A stretch of 64,000 nt of DNA from Halobacillus campisalis (GTDB taxonomy: Bacteria; Bacillota; Bacilli; Bacillales; Halobacillaceae), in the NCBI RefSeq assembly GCF_030345335.1, contig NZ_JAPVRC010000001.1:620001-684000 (forward strand), in the 5' to 3' direction. Shown piece by piece: positions 48,625 through 60,269 of the stretch. How positions within the stretch are numbered: position 1 is the stretch's first letter; each line of letters starts with the position of its first letter. Position numbers and translations under genes: made by a program. A model generated the notes under the pieces. That model saw only the letters and a list, made by a program, of their open reading frames with translations. It was not told the origin of the DNA and searched no databases.

Positions 48625-49622
48625 GAGCCTGGCACCTCCCGATTAAAGTGGCTGTATGCCTTATCCGTCACTACTCTTCCTCTAGGAGTTCGTTGAATAA
48701 AGCCTGTCTGTAAAAGAAATGGCTCATACACGTCCTCAATCGTCTGTGATTCTTCCCCTATAGTAGCTGCAATAGTATCAAGTCCTACCGGTCCGCCTTT
48801 AAAGCTGTCCATAATAGCAGTCAGCAATTTATGATCGATATGATCCAAGCCTTCTCCGTCCACTTGAAGCATCCGTAATGCGGTTTGAGTCGTCTCCTCA
48901 GAAATAACTGTCTCTCCGCCTACTTGCGCGATATCCCGCACACGCTTAAGCAGTCGATTAGCGATCCTCGGGGTCCCTCGGGATCTTCGAGCAACCTCAA
49001 TCGCCGCTTCCTTGTGAATACCTACGTGGAAAATATCCGCAGTTCTTTCTACAATAGAACATAGAGCGCTGGCATCATAGTAATCAAGACGGCAATGGAC
49101 ACCAAAACGATCTCTTAACGGAGCTGAAAGCAGCCCCGCTCTTGTTGTTGCTCCAACGAGGGTAAATGGAGGAAGGTCAAGACGCACTGACCTTGCACTC
49201 GGACCGGTACCGACTATGATGTCCAGGCAGAAGTCCTCCATCGCAGGATATAAAATTTCTTCGACGGATCTTGGAAGACGATGAATTTCATCTATAAAAA
49301 GCACATCCCCTGCTTCTAAAGAGGACAAAATGGCTGCCAAATCTCCAGCACGTTCAATCGCAGGACCTGAGGTCGTCCTGAACTGGACCCCCATTTCGTT
49401 TGCTATTATTGAAGCCAGCGTGGTTTTCCCTAAGCCTGGCGGGCCGTACAGCAAAGTATGGTCAAGTGGTTCTTCACGCATTTTTGCCGCTTCAATGAAA
49501 ATCCGTAAGTTCTCTTTAGTTTTCTCCTGGCCAATATACTGACATAAGTTTTCAGGACGTAAACTAAGTTCGATATCCCGTTCTACGTCTTGTAATTCTC
49601 CAGATATCATACGTTCCTCCAT
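48621..49622 (-). CDS. ruvB: Holliday junction branch-migration helicase RuvB
   Basis: AAA+ motor of the RuvAB complex. The 333 residues have [18 protein letters not shown], Walker [15 protein letters not shown] (about 58), Walker [25 protein letters not shown], arginine-finger region [14 protein letters not shown], and the winged helix with [18 protein letters not shown] lies 7 bases before the ATG at 49622; an internal ATG four codons on is a possible alternative. It follows ruvA by 18 bases. Confidence 0.97.
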   Translation of the reverse strand: MEERMISGELQDVERDIELSLRPENLCQYIGQEKTKENLRIFIEAAKMREEPLDHTLLYGPPGLGKTTLASIIANEMGVQFRTTSGPAIERAGDLAAILSSLEAGDVLFIDEIHRLPRSVEEILYPAMEDFCLDIIVGTGPSARSVRLDLPPFTLVGATTRAGLLSAPLRDRFGVHCRLDYYDASALCSIVERTADIFHVGIHKEAAIEVARRSRGTPRIANRLLKRVRDIAQVGGETVISEETTQTALRMLQVDGEGLDHIDHKLLTAIMDSFKGGPVGLDTIAATIGEESQTIEDVYEPFLLQTGFIQRTPRGRVVTDKAYSHFNREVPGS

Positions 49623-49640
49623 CCCGCTTCCTCCTTTCTG

Positions 49641-50258
49641 TTAAGATTTCATTAAAAGCTGCAGTCCCTGCCTAATTAAATCGTCAATTTTCGACTGATT
49701 TGATTTTGCTAATTCAGGTTGGATCACCTTTAATTCCTTATCTGAGTACCCTAATGCTTTTAATGCCTCAAGCGCTTCATCCAAACGTTCTCTCTTCTCT
49801 TTAGAAGTCACATCTTCTTTGTAAAAGATCGTTTGTTCATTCTCTTCATCAGGCAGCCAGATAATAAGCTTCCCTTTTAAATCGAGAATCATCTGACGGG
49901 CTGTCTTTTTCCCGACTCCGGGGAAGCGAGTCAAATATTTATCATCTTCCTGTTCTATCGCTGAAACAAATTCGGGAACACTGACGCTGCCTAGAATACT
50001 TAAAGCGCCTTTTGGACCAATTCCAGAAACATTTAGAAGTTTAGCGAAAAGTAATTTATCTTCCTTCTTTTTAAAACCGAAAAGCAGCTGCTGGTCCTCT
50101 CTTATATAATGATACGTATGAACTTTAATTTCATTATGTAAATCATCCTGAAAGTTGAAGGGGTTTGCACATAAAATTTCGTACCCTATGCCTTCTGTTT
50201 CAATGGCTATTGCCTCTTCATCTATAGATGTTACTTTTCCTCTCACGTATGCGATCAT
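49641..50258 (-). CDS. ruvA: Holliday junction DNA helicase subunit RuvA
   Basis: Tetrameric junction-binding partner of RuvB. The 205 residues begin MIAYVRGKVTSIDEE and contain the HhH motifs LLNVSGIGPKGALSIL (about 72) and LTRFPGVGKKTARQMILDL (about 107). The C-terminal RuvB-binding domain is EALKALGYSDKELK. The ATG at 50258 follows AGAGGGGA; the upstream in-frame start lacks one. Confidence 0.97.
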   Translation of the reverse strand: MIAYVRGKVTSIDEEAIAIETEGIGYEILCANPFNFQDDLHNEIKVHTYHYIREDQQLLFGFKKKEDKLLFAKLLNVSGIGPKGALSILGSVSVPEFVSAIEQEDDKYLTRFPGVGKKTARQMILDLKGKLIIWLPDEENEQTIFYKEDVTSKEKRERLDEALEALKALGYSDKELKVIQPELAKSNQSKIDDLIRQGLQLLMKS

Positions 50259-50340
50259 GGTGAAAATTCCCCTCTGTCTCGAATTCTTTTCTACACTCCA
50301 TTGTAACACACAAGCACATGTTCGTATAAGAATTAATCCA

Positions 50341-50375
50341 AAGAAAAAACCGCCAAAATACAGCGGTTTTTTCTT
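50341..50375. terminator. Terminator after bofC
   Basis: AAAAAACCGC (50344-50353) pairs with GCGGTTTTTT (50363-50372). It directly follows the bofC stop on the minus strand and separates bofC from ruvA. Confidence 0.82.
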
Positions 50376-50378
50376 TAT

Positions 50379-50702
50379 TCAGGCTATTTCAAGCTGCTTC
50401 TGAAACACGACTTCCCCAATACTCTGATCCTCCACTGTCCAGCCTTCATATGCCGCCCAAAAGTCTTCCATGGCCCATATCGTCTCTGTTTGGATTTTCG
50501 TATCTATCAATTCACTGCCTTCATAAGTTTTCAAAATAACTTTAAGTTCTAATGGATCCAGATAGACAAAAGCCGGGATGGCTTTCTCGGTTAGAGTAGA
50601 ACTCGCAAAACTATGGTCGCTTACAGCTCTTTCTGGAGTTCCTGTAAACGGCTGAAGTGTCATACTGACGATCATAAGGGCTGTAATCCATATGGATTGC
50701 AT
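50379..50702 (-). CDS. bofC: BofC-like protein lacking the C-terminal domain
   Basis: BofC is an intermembrane-space protein that restrains SpoIVB signalling in the sigma-K checkpoint. This 107-residue product has a signal-like N-terminus (about 1-20) and the BofC N-terminal domain (about 45-105), recognisable by IQTETIWAMEDFWAAYEGWTVEDQ and VVFQKQ. B. subtilis BofC is about 170 residues with a second domain after this point. Here a stop and a terminator follow at once, and ruvA leaves no room for it. AAGGAGG precedes the ATG. The position next to ruvAB is conserved. It may be a minimal BofC or a degraded gene. Confidence 0.8.
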   Translation of the reverse strand: MQSIWITALMIVSMTLQPFTGTPERAVSDHSFASSTLTEKAIPAFVYLDPLELKVILKTYEGSELIDTKIQTETIWAMEDFWAAYEGWTVEDQSIGEVVFQKQLEIA

Positions 50703-50777
50703 GGTTTTTCCTCCTTATAAAAAGCTATTATTTCTAGTATGCTCAGAAACAATAGCTTTTATAAGTGAGACTAATAT

Positions 50778-51530
50778 TTATGATAGTTTTTCCAACACTT
50801 CTTCATCAGCGTCCAAATTATGATGAACCTCTTGAACGTCATCATTATCTTCTAAAGCATCAATCAATTTCAACATTTTACCAACGCCCTCTTCGTCCAG
50901 CTGTGAATACGTAGTGGGAACCATTGTAACTTCGGCTGTTATAATGGCGTGGCCGTTATTTTCAAGTTCAGATTGTACACTAGTAAAATCCTCTGGTTCT
51001 GTATAGACTTCATATTGTTCTTCACTTGTTTCGAGCTCTTCGCCCCCAGCTTCAATAACTTCAAGTAAAAACTCTTCTTCATCCAGATCTGTCTGGCTGC
51101 GATCTATGGCTATATATCCTTTACGGTTGAACATAAAAGCTACACATCCATTTTCACCGAGGTTTCCATCATTTTTATTGAATGCGTGGCGGACTTCGGC
51201 GGCTGTACGATTCTTATTATCCGTCAATACAGTGACCATAACGGCTACTCCATTCGGACCATAGCCTTCATAAGTGAATTCCTCATAGTTAACACCATCG
51301 AGGTTACCTGTCGCTTTTTTAATAGCTCGATCTATATTATCGTTCGGCATATTGTCTGATTTTGCTTTATCTACAGCTAAGCGAAGGTTAGCGTTCATTT
51401 CTGGATCTCCACCGCCTTCTCTAGCCGCCATAAAAATTTCACGAGCATGCTTCATGAAAATCTTGCCTTTTTTGGCGTCCTGAGCACCTTTTCTTCGTTT
51501 AATATTATTCCATTTAGAATGGCCTGCCAT
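50778..51530 (-). CDS. yrbC: YebC/PmpR-family protein YrbC
   Basis: YebC family, described as transcriptional regulators and more recently linked to translation of difficult sequences. The 250 residues begin [20 protein letters not shown] and contain [29 protein letters not shown] and [29 protein letters not shown] in outline. The ATG at 51530 follows GGGGAGGAG at 7 bases. The order yrbC-bofC-ruvA is conserved with B. subtilis. Confidence 0.95.
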   Translation of the reverse strand: MAGHSKWNNIKRRKGAQDAKKGKIFMKHAREIFMAAREGGGDPEMNANLRLAVDKAKSDNMPNDNIDRAIKKATGNLDGVNYEEFTYEGYGPNGVAVMVTVLTDNKNRTAAEVRHAFNKNDGNLGENGCVAFMFNRKGYIAIDRSQTDLDEEEFLLEVIEAGGEELETSEEQYEVYTEPEDFTSVQSELENNGHAIITAEVTMVPTTYSQLDEEGVGKMLKLIDALEDNDDVQEVHHNLDADEEVLEKLS

Positions 51531-51612
51531 AGGTAATCTCCTCCCCTGGAGCAAAACTTTTCCTATATCAATATATCACAAAAGCAAGCCCTTGATAACT
51601 TATGAAACCTGT

Positions 51613-52167
51613 TTAATTTGAGTTAAAAAAATCTTTAATTTGTTTCTTAAGAGCTTCCGGAGCCTCGGCAGCCCTGGATCTGGCGTCTTCATCCTTTCTT
51701 CGATCCCACTGACTGACATTTGTATAGACTACAACGGGTAGATCCGTGACAGCTTCTGCTTTTTCTAAAACTTTTTCTGCGATTTTTTCGTCCTTATAAT
51801 CAGGTGGGTTGACCATTACTGCAACGTAAGCTTTTTCTCCGTTTGTAAAAGCTTGAGAAAGCGTCACCTCTTTCAACTCGTTGACCTCCTGAGTAATCAG
51901 CATGGCTTCTTCATTGTTGAAAGCATTGTCATGTGAGCGGGTTGTTTCCGAGTACTTGGTTTCCCTCATTTCTTCTTGAGTCGATCTTTTAAAAAACTGA
52001 TCCTCTCCTGTAGGGATTTGTGTTCCTTTAGGTTTTTTGTCCTCATCTGTATACTCGATAGGCTGATAAAGCTCATCGCTTTGTGATTCATTAGTTTTCT
52101 CCGGAATGTCATCTTTACAAGCTGACAATACCGCCGCTAATAATAAAACAATTAAAATTTTCCACAT
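51613..52167 (-). CDS. coxA: YhcN/YlaJ-family sporulation lipoprotein (CoxA-like)
   Basis: Lipoprotein of 184 residues. There is a hydrophobic signal with lipobox LSAC (Cys17), a charged linker (about 20-80) and a YhcN/YlaJ domain (about 90-165) with VNPPDYKDEKIAEKVLEKAEAVTDLPVVVYTN in outline. B. subtilis CoxA (YrbB), a spore-cortex protein of this family, is encoded at the same spot between safA and yrbC, so orthology is likely. The ATG at 52167 follows AAGGAGA at 9 bases; the earlier ATG is too close. Confidence 0.85.
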   Translation of the reverse strand: MWKILIVLLLAAVLSACKDDIPEKTNESQSDELYQPIEYTDEDKKPKGTQIPTGEDQFFKRSTQEEMRETKYSETTRSHDNAFNNEEAMLITQEVNELKEVTLSQAFTNGEKAYVAVMVNPPDYKDEKIAEKVLEKAEAVTDLPVVVYTNVSQWDRRKDEDARSRAAEAPEALKKQIKDFFNSN

Positions 52168-52236
52168 AAAAAACATTCTCCTTTTCCATTACTATGGACG
52201 AAGAAGAATGTTTTAGTCTGTCAATTTAAGGTAAGA

Positions 52237-52986
52237 TTACTTCGGCGGCCCTGGAGCCATTTCTCTTTTATGCGCTGTTCTGTTATGCATCGCCTGGATA
52301 ATTTCTTTATCCTTGTCAGGAATAGTTTCACCTTTTAAGTAACGGTCGATCATGTCATAACTTGTGCCCATCTCATTTTCATCAGTTTGACCTTCCCATA
52401 AACCCGCACTTGGCTGTTTATGAATAACCTCATCTGGCACGCCAAGATATTCTGCCATTTCTCTGACTTCACCTTTAGTCAAGTTGACAAGAGGGACTAG
52501 ATCCACGCCTCCGTCACCGAATTTGGTGAAGTAGCCTGTGTGCCATTCTGCGGCATTATCGGTTCCTACAACTAAATACTGATGATTCGTGGCAAGAGTG
52601 TATAGGGTACTCATTCTCAAGCGAGCCCGTAAATTGGCATCAGCAATTTTCTCCTGGTCGGGATCATAGCTATTATCTGTTTTCAGCTGATCTAAAATGT
52701 TCCCGAACATCACGTTATGCGTCTCAGTTAAATCAACAGTCAATGAATCAATCTCACATGAGCTGATTACTTTTTTTGCATGCTCCTGGTCGCTGCCATG
52801 ACTCTTACAAGGCATAATGACGCCCAGGGAATGATCTGGGTAGGCTTTTTTGATTAAGTGAGCCACTACGGCTGAGTCAATACCGCCGCTTACACCAACA
52901 AGCATCCCTTTTACGCCTGCATTTTCACCCTGTTCTTGCAGCCAAGCTACAATACGATCTACTTTTTGCTTCACTGGATTGTTCAT
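52237..52986 (-). CDS. nadE: NH3-dependent NAD+ synthetase
   Basis: Last step of NAD synthesis, amidating nicotinate adenine dinucleotide. The 249 residues have the PP-loop GMLVGVSGGIDSAVVAHLI (about 28-46), ADANLRARLRMSTLYTLATN, the substrate loop VGTDNAAEWHTGYFTKFGDGGVDLVPLVNLTKGEV, and the C-terminal HKREMAPGPPK. There is no glutaminase domain, so ammonia is the donor. The SGGIDSA variant and short length resemble clostridial or archaeal forms more than the 272-residue B. subtilis NadE, which may indicate transfer. Confidence 0.93.
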   Translation of the reverse strand: MNNPVKQKVDRIVAWLQEQGENAGVKGMLVGVSGGIDSAVVAHLIKKAYPDHSLGVIMPCKSHGSDQEHAKKVISSCEIDSLTVDLTETHNVMFGNILDQLKTDNSYDPDQEKIADANLRARLRMSTLYTLATNHQYLVVGTDNAAEWHTGYFTKFGDGGVDLVPLVNLTKGEVREMAEYLGVPDEVIHKQPSAGLWEGQTDENEMGTSYDMIDRYLKGETIPDKDKEIIQAMHNRTAHKREMAPGPPK

Positions 52987-53008
52987 CCTTTCACACGTAA
53001 GATACTTT

Positions 53009-53980
53009 TTATCTTAGCATGAATTCTGCATATCGGACAAACTGTTTACGACTTTGCCATGCAATTTCAAACTTTTCAATATGATTGGTTAATAAATCTT
53101 CTCCCATTCGAAATTTGTTATACCCGTGAAGCCATTCTCTGACAAGATCGGCTGGAACGAGCACGCCTCTAAGCCAAATCTCAGGATACTCAACATGTTT
53201 AAATAATTGGAAGAATGCTGAGCGATCATTTTCTAAATAGGGGAGAAATCGGTGAGCTAATTGAATTTCATCATACAATTTCGGCCCGATATGAAGTAAA
53301 TCGAAGTCGATCATTTTCATTGATCCTGCAGGTTCCAATATGAAATTATGGTGAGCAACATCCCCGTGCAGCCATTGCTGTTCTTCCCAAGCCTCTTCTT
53401 CGATCACTCCCCAGGAATAACGGGCAAACGGGTCGAGCAAACGGCTCATGGAGGTTACGACTTCATCGTAGAACTCCTTTTTCTCGCAGTATTCAAAAAC
53501 CTCTCTCGTATTTTTGAATTGTTCTAACCGACGTCCCCATTTCAAGTATAAGGGATCTCTAGGAATCGATAATGCTTGTAAACCTTTTGTCGAACGATGA
53601 AACTGCCTTAAGCAATGGTAAGCTTTTTTTCGATCACTTCGATGATCAAAATTTGCGTGACTGCCGTTAATCCAAGTGAACAGCGCCCAATCACAGCCAA
53701 GCTTACTCAAACTTCGGGCATTGTCAGGAAAAGATACCGGAGTAGCTGCAAATTTCGCTGCTTCCTTCCAATTTTCAAAAAATGATAGTTGCTGGTTCAG
53801 TATGTTAGAACGTCTATACCCTTTTAATAAGAAGGGCTTCTGGTCCACCCATACGTTGTATACTTTAGGTTTTATTTTAACAAATTTGGTAATATTCATG
53901 TCTCTTGAGCGCAGCCATTGAAAAAGGCGATCCGTATAAGAATCGCCTTCTTTTAAATTACGAGTCATCTCCATCATCAT
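53009..53980 (-). CDS. CotS/YsxE-like spore-coat kinase-fold protein
   Basis: Protein of about 323 residues with an aminoglycoside-phosphotransferase-like fold. The Brenner motif is WLHGDVAHHNFI (about residue 216), the metal motif MKMIDFDLLHIGPKL follows, and an N-lobe lysine sits in FLLKGYR. CotS, YsxE and YutH belong to this group and are coat-associated in Bacillus. The neighbour safA supports a spore-coat role; enzymatic substrate is unknown. Several ATGs sit together at the start (53980-53968), inside the end of safA, and the exact start is uncertain. Confidence 0.72.
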   Translation of the reverse strand: MMMEMTRNLKEGDSYTDRLFQWLRSRDMNITKFVKIKPKVYNVWVDQKPFLLKGYRRSNILNQQLSFFENWKEAAKFAATPVSFPDNARSLSKLGCDWALFTWINGSHANFDHRSDRKKAYHCLRQFHRSTKGLQALSIPRDPLYLKWGRRLEQFKNTREVFEYCEKKEFYDEVVTSMSRLLDPFARYSWGVIEEEAWEEQQWLHGDVAHHNFILEPAGSMKMIDFDLLHIGPKLYDEIQLAHRFLPYLENDRSAFFQLFKHVEYPEIWLRGVLVPADLVREWLHGYNKFRMGEDLLTNHIEKFEIAWQSRKQFVRYAEFMLR

Positions 53981-55160
53981 CCTGCCACGTTTGTTCAGGC
54001 GCCCAGTTTTGAAAAGGCTGTGGTGGCTGTTGAGGGAAATATAAACCTCTCATCTGGTAATCGTTATTCATCATAGCATAAGGGTGCCATCCATTCATTT
54101 GAGGCTGCATCATTTGATTTGGCGGGTAACCATAATCCATCATCTGTGGCTGAGTGAATGGCTTTGGAGCTCCACAGCCGCAATCACTTTCTTGCTGTGC
54201 TCCGCCCACATAAGATGACTCAGACTCCTCATCCATTTCCATTTCGTACATCTCATTAGCCGCTGCGTTTTGATACGGCATCTGCTGCGGATATTGATGG
54301 TTCATCATTTCATTCTCATAAGGCATCATTTGTGGGGAGTGCGGCATTCCCATCATTGCGTGATGGTAAGGCGGGCACCAGAAACTATCCCAAGGAGAAT
54401 GCTGATAATGCATCGGCATGTTCTGCATCGGCATGCTATGCTTCGGCATGTTCTGCATTGGCATATTTTGCATCGGCATGCTATGCTTCGGCATGCTATG
54501 CATCGGCATGTTCTGCATCGGCATGCTTTGCATTGGTATGTTCTGCATCGGCATGCTTTGCATTGGCATGTTCTGCATCGGCATGCTTTGCATTGGCTTA
54601 GTCTCTGATTCTTGCTCCATAGGCAATGATTTTGCTGTCTCTTGCTTAGAAGGTTTTTCCATATGCTTCATCGGTTTCATCGGTTTCATCGGTTTTTCAT
54701 AAACAGGACTCTCCGAAGATTCCTCTGGAGCAGGCATCTGAGGAAGATGAAAGGTTGTATAGTAATTTTGCATATGCTGGTCCATCGGCATTTGGATTGG
54801 CATATTCATTTGGATCGGCATCATTGGCTTTTCCATCATCGGCATAGGCTTATTAACTTGTGGCATTTTTTCATCTTCTTTTATTTGAGGAATGGGTTTA
54901 GGAATTGTTTTTGGCTTTGGTTTTGGCATTTCTTTTTTAGGCGCTTCTTTCTTGGGGGCTTCTTTTTTTACATTTTCTTTTTTGGGAGCTTCTTTTTTTA
55001 CAGGAGTTTTCCCCTGAGGTACTTTGATTTTCATGCCCGGCATAATCATATCAGGGTTCGATAATTGGGAATTCACTGATTTCAATTCTTCGAAATTCAC
55101 CCCATATTTTTTCGAAATCTTCCACAGCGTATCACCTTTTTGTACAATGTGAATTCTCAC
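53958..55160 (-). CDS. safA: Spore coat morphogenetic protein SafA
   Basis: SafA organises the inner spore coat and binds cortex through its LysM domain. The 400-residue product starts at a GTG (AAAGGAG 8 bases upstream) with LysM IHIVQKGDTLWKISKKYG (about 3-48). Lys/Pro/Glu-rich repeats (about 52-90), Met/Pro/Gln-rich sequence, a tandem MPMQN/MPMQS array (about 190-250) and a low-complexity C-terminus with YVGGAQQESDCGCGAPKPF follow. Internal ATGs could give a short C-terminal form, as known for B. subtilis SafA. Confidence 0.9.
   Translation of the reverse strand: MRIHIVQKGDTLWKISKKYGVNFEELKSVNSQLSNPDMIMPGMKIKVPQGKTPVKKEAPKKENVKKEAPKKEAPKKEMPKPKPKTIPKPIPQIKEDEKMPQVNKPMPMMEKPMMPIQMNMPIQMPMDQHMQNYYTTFHLPQMPAPEESSESPVYEKPMKPMKPMKHMEKPSKQETAKSLPMEQESETKPMQSMPMQNMPMQSMPMQNIPMQSMPMQNMPMHSMPKHSMPMQNMPMQNMPKHSMPMQNMPMHYQHSPWDSFWCPPYHHAMMGMPHSPQMMPYENEMMNHQYPQQMPYQNAAANEMYEMEMDEESESSYVGGAQQESDCGCGAPKPFTQPQMMDYGYPPNQMMQPQMNGWHPYAMMNNDYQMRGLYFPQQPPQPFQNWAPEQTWQDDDGDDS
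54410..54600 (-). repeat. Tandem repeat encoding MPMQN/MPMQS in safA
   Basis: The 15-base unit (and its 30-base doublet) is repeated about a dozen times with alternating TGCATTGG/TGCATCGG and TATGCTTC variants on the plus strand. It encodes five-residue units M-P-(M/K)-(Q/H)-(N/S). Long open frames in the antisense direction here are artefacts of the repeat. Confidence 0.92.
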
Positions 55161-55340
55161 AGTTGCAACTCCTTTCCTGTGATCTATAAAGTTATAAGAG
55201 CATAATCGTTTCCTAACACTTTATGCGTAGACAAGAAAAAGAATGATGAATTTGCCTAATTAATAAACCCGAGCTATGGGAAGCCTCATTATTAATAGTC
55301 AGGGAGAAGTTTTTAAATATAGTCGCTGTAAAATTTTCGC

Positions 55341-55932
55341 ATTGACATTTATATAAGTTGTTATCACTGTGGCAACTCTGCTGTTCCGTCATCGTGATGA
55401 GTGGAAGGTGGTTTTAGGAATGGACTCCCTTTCCGTGGGAGTGCAGTGAGCTTCCTCAGGCTGCCGCCTTCCGGGATCTCACCAATCACTCTCATCCCAC
55501 AGGAGTCTCGCCCATTCCTAAAACCACCTAACTTATATTAAGGGACGGAACTAAGGAATAAGAAGTGAAAACTCTGTTGTACCAATGTTTCCCTCCGTCC
55601 CTCGCTATAGATATAAAAGTTCTACCTTAAATTACCTGAATAAGTACTTTCTTACTAATGGTGTGGCATTAAACTCCAGTGCAATAGTTAAGCATCGCAT
55701 GAGGTGTTTCCGTTATCCTCACAAAAGCAAGAAGGACCGTGAAATTGCGAGACTCCTATGGGATGACAGTACAGGGTGAGATCCCGAAGGGCGTCAGCCC
55801 GAGGAAGCTCACCGTACGCCCATGGAAAGCGAGTGATTTCCCGGCCCTTCAAATGCTATTTTTGTGACGGAAACAGCTCTAACATCTCGAAACTGAGTCT
55901 TCAATATAAGAAAGCTTAAAAAGAATATCAAC
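55341..55932. repeat. Third copy (about 592 bp) of the dispersed inverted-repeat element
   Basis: The right end reads TCTCGAAACTGAGTCTTC and closes GAATATCAAC (55884-55932), matching the other two copies. The left end ATTGACATTTATATAAG (55341-55357) is a weaker match (about 14 of 20). A minus-oriented core (55422-55511) and a plus-oriented core (55747-55840) sit inside. GTTTCCGT (55706-55713) pairs with ACGGAAAC (55867-55874). It fills most of the 835-base gap between pheA and safA, where no protein gene is supported. Confidence 0.68.
55383..55551. repeat. 169-nt hairpin unit, copy 2
   Basis: Same length and architecture as 42546-42714 with 8 differences (about 95% identity), including the GTTCCGTC/GACGGAAC ends. 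The right flank also continues to resemble copy 1 for about 45 bases. Confidence 0.85.
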
Positions 55933-55956
55933 ACGGAACTTTAACAAAGCCTTTCT

Positions 55957-55996
55957 TTTAAAAAACGAGTCCCCAATTATTGAGGACTCGTTTTAC
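55957..55996 (-). terminator. Terminator of pheA
   Basis: AAAACGAGTCC (55962-55972) pairs with GGACTCGTTTT (55984-55994), with a U tail on the minus strand. Confidence 0.85.
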
Positions 55997-56863
55997 TTAC
56001 TGACATACAGGAGAAGGGATATCTATATTATAACTCGGGTACGTGCCGAGCAACTTCAATGTACAACCTAAGGCTTCTAATTCCGCTTTCACTCCCGGGA
56101 ACAAGACCTCATCATAAGGTTGATCGACATCTATTAAAAAGAAATAATTGCCTAAACCTGTTTTCATTGGGCGAGATTCAATTTTTGATAAGTTCATTTT
56201 ACGCCAGGCGAACGCAGCTAACACTTGATGGAGAGCTCCAACGAAATCTTTAGGCAGCGTGACCATCACCGTCGTCTTTTGAGTGGTAACGGGATGATTT
56301 TTCACTTCCAATGGCTGTTTCTTTTTTTGCACGACAGCGAAACGGGTATGGTTATTGTCGTAATCGTGAATATTCGGCGTAAAGATTTTCAGACCATTTT
56401 CTTCAGCTGCCAAATGATTTCCTATAGCGGCTACGTGAACCCCCTCCGAAGCTACTACCTCGGCTGCCCTTCCTGTAGAAGCCGTATATTCTAATTCTGC
56501 TTCAGGATAATGTTTGTACAAATATTGATGGCACTGGGCAATAGCGTGACTGTGTGAATAGATGTGAGTTAGGTTCTCTCCATTGTAATCAGGGTGGACG
56601 AGTAAATGCTGTTTTATCGGTACTGTCATTTCTGCAATGACAGCCTGATCTACCTGATGAATCAAATAATCGATCGTCAGATGAACCGATCCTTCAATCG
56701 CATTTTCCAGGGGCACCACGCCCGTATCAATATCCCCGCGTTCTACTGCATCAAGGCAAGCAGGAATGCTGTCATAACTGATAAAAGATCCTTTTTCAAA
56801 CAATGCGTCAACCGCCATTTTTGTAAAAGTACCTTTTGGTCCTAAATATCCAATTCGCTGCAT
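55997..56863 (-). CDS. pheA: Prephenate dehydratase
   Basis: Converts prephenate to phenylpyruvate in phenylalanine synthesis. The 288 residues begin IGYLGPKGTFTKMAVDALF and include VPLENAIEGSVHLTIDYL, the catalytic YTASTGRAAEVV (TxR variant), and a C-terminal ACT domain with the phenylalanine-binding IESRPMKTGLGNYFFLIDVD. It has no chorismate mutase domain. It follows pheB by 19 bases. Confidence 0.96.
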   Translation of the reverse strand: MQRIGYLGPKGTFTKMAVDALFEKGSFISYDSIPACLDAVERGDIDTGVVPLENAIEGSVHLTIDYLIHQVDQAVIAEMTVPIKQHLLVHPDYNGENLTHIYSHSHAIAQCHQYLYKHYPEAELEYTASTGRAAEVVASEGVHVAAIGNHLAAEENGLKIFTPNIHDYDNNHTRFAVVQKKKQPLEVKNHPVTTQKTTVMVTLPKDFVGALHQVLAAFAWRKMNLSKIESRPMKTGLGNYFFLIDVDQPYDEVLFPGVKAELEALGCTLKLLGTYPSYNIDIPSPVCQ

Positions 56864-56882
56864 AGCTTTAACTCCTTCTTTC

Positions 56883-57332
56883 TTAAGCCCCAGAACTAAG
56901 AATCTCTACACGATCTACAAAGTCCAATTTATGAAGCCTCTGTAATAATTGCTCAATCGAATATATCATACCTGTCGTATTCAATGACAGAGTAACGTTC
57001 GCTTTCCCTTGCAAAGGAATCGTTTGGTGAATGGTCAATACATTACAACCTGAATCTGCCACCGTATTGAGGAGGTTGGATAATGTACCTGTTCGATCCT
57101 CCAAATGAAAAAATAATGTGATCATCTGCTCTTTCACCATAGCCTGGAACGGAAATACGGCATCTCTATATTTGTAAAAAGCACTCCTGGACAAACCAAC
57201 ATCTTGAACAGCTTCAAATATAGATACTGCCTTTCCCCGTTCTATCAAAGCTTTAGCTTCAATCGTCTTCTTCATCGCTTCGGGCAAAATATCACTACGG
57301 ACTAAGTAAAACTTTTCATTATAATCCGTCAT
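56883..57332 (-). CDS. pheB: ACT-domain protein PheB
   Basis: Protein of 149 residues with an N-terminal segment ([54 protein letters not shown] in outline) like a helix-turn-helix, and a C-terminal ACT domain (about 68-145). The gene lies between obg and pheA as in B. subtilis. Historically labelled chorismate mutase PheB, but the ACT architecture suggests an amino-acid sensor. The ATG at 57332 is preferred over a GTG one codon upstream. Confidence 0.9.
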   Translation of the reverse strand: MTDYNEKFYLVRSDILPEAMKKTIEAKALIERGKAVSIFEAVQDVGLSRSAFYKYRDAVFPFQAMVKEQMITLFFHLEDRTGTLSNLLNTVADSGCNVLTIHQTIPLQGKANVTLSLNTTGMIYSIEQLLQRLHKLDFVDRVEILSSGA

Positions 57333-57346
57333 CACTTAGCACCCCA

Positions 57347-59162
<1,816 letters not shown>

Positions 59163-59239
59163 TGTCTTCCGCTCCCCCTGCTTTCCATTCTCTTCTATAG
59201 AAAGTATAGCAAACTCATAGGAAAACTGAAATCATCATA

Positions 59240-59281
59240 AAATAAATAAGCCGCGCTTATGCCATGGCACAGCGCGGCTTA
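59240..59281 (-). terminator. Terminator after rpmA
   Basis: AGCCGCGCT (59249-59257) pairs with AGCGCGGCT (59271-59279). A T-rich tail follows on the minus strand, between rpmA and spo0B. Confidence 0.82.
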
Positions 59282-59310
59282 CATGTACGTATGAAATCAT
59301 ACTAATGATG

Positions 59311-59944
<634 letters not shown>

Positions 59945-59952
59945 CGTCCCGC

Positions 59953-60261
59953 TTACGCCTTGATGCTCTCAACAACAAGCTTCGTGTACGGTTGACGGTG
60001 ACCTTGTTTACGTTTGTAGTTCTTTTTAGGCTTATATTTGAAGACAGTCAATTTCTTCTGACGACCTTGTTTTTCAACTTTAGCCGTTACCGTTGCACCG
60101 TCTACGAATGGAGCGCCAACTTTAGTATCGTCTCCACCTACGAAAAGAACTTTATCAAAAGTTACAGTCTCGCCATCTTCTACGTTCACTTTCTCTACGT
60201 AGATCTCTTGACCTTCTTGAACTTTGATTTGTTTTCCACCAGTTTCAATAATTGCGTACAT
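59953..60261 (-). CDS. rplU: Ribosomal protein L21
   Basis: Large-subunit protein of 102 residues beginning [18 protein letters not shown], with the C-terminal [24 protein letters not shown], both signature L21 sequences. First in the rplU-prp-rpmA operon, with a structured leader upstream. GAGGAGGTG precedes the ATG. Confidence 0.98.
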   Translation of the reverse strand: MYAIIETGGKQIKVQEGQEIYVEKVNVEDGETVTFDKVLFVGGDDTKVGAPFVDGATVTAKVEKQGRQKKLTVFKYKPKKNYKRKQGHRQPYTKLVVESIKA

Positions 60262-60269
60262 ACTTGCAC

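Noticed and set aside
54270-54702. Long plus-strand frames rich in His, Arg, Cys and Ala opposite safA
   Set aside because: They arise from the periodic safA repeat read in antisense.
55585-55779. A 64-codon plus-strand frame between safA and pheA
   Set aside because: It overlaps the repeat element and shows no protein features.
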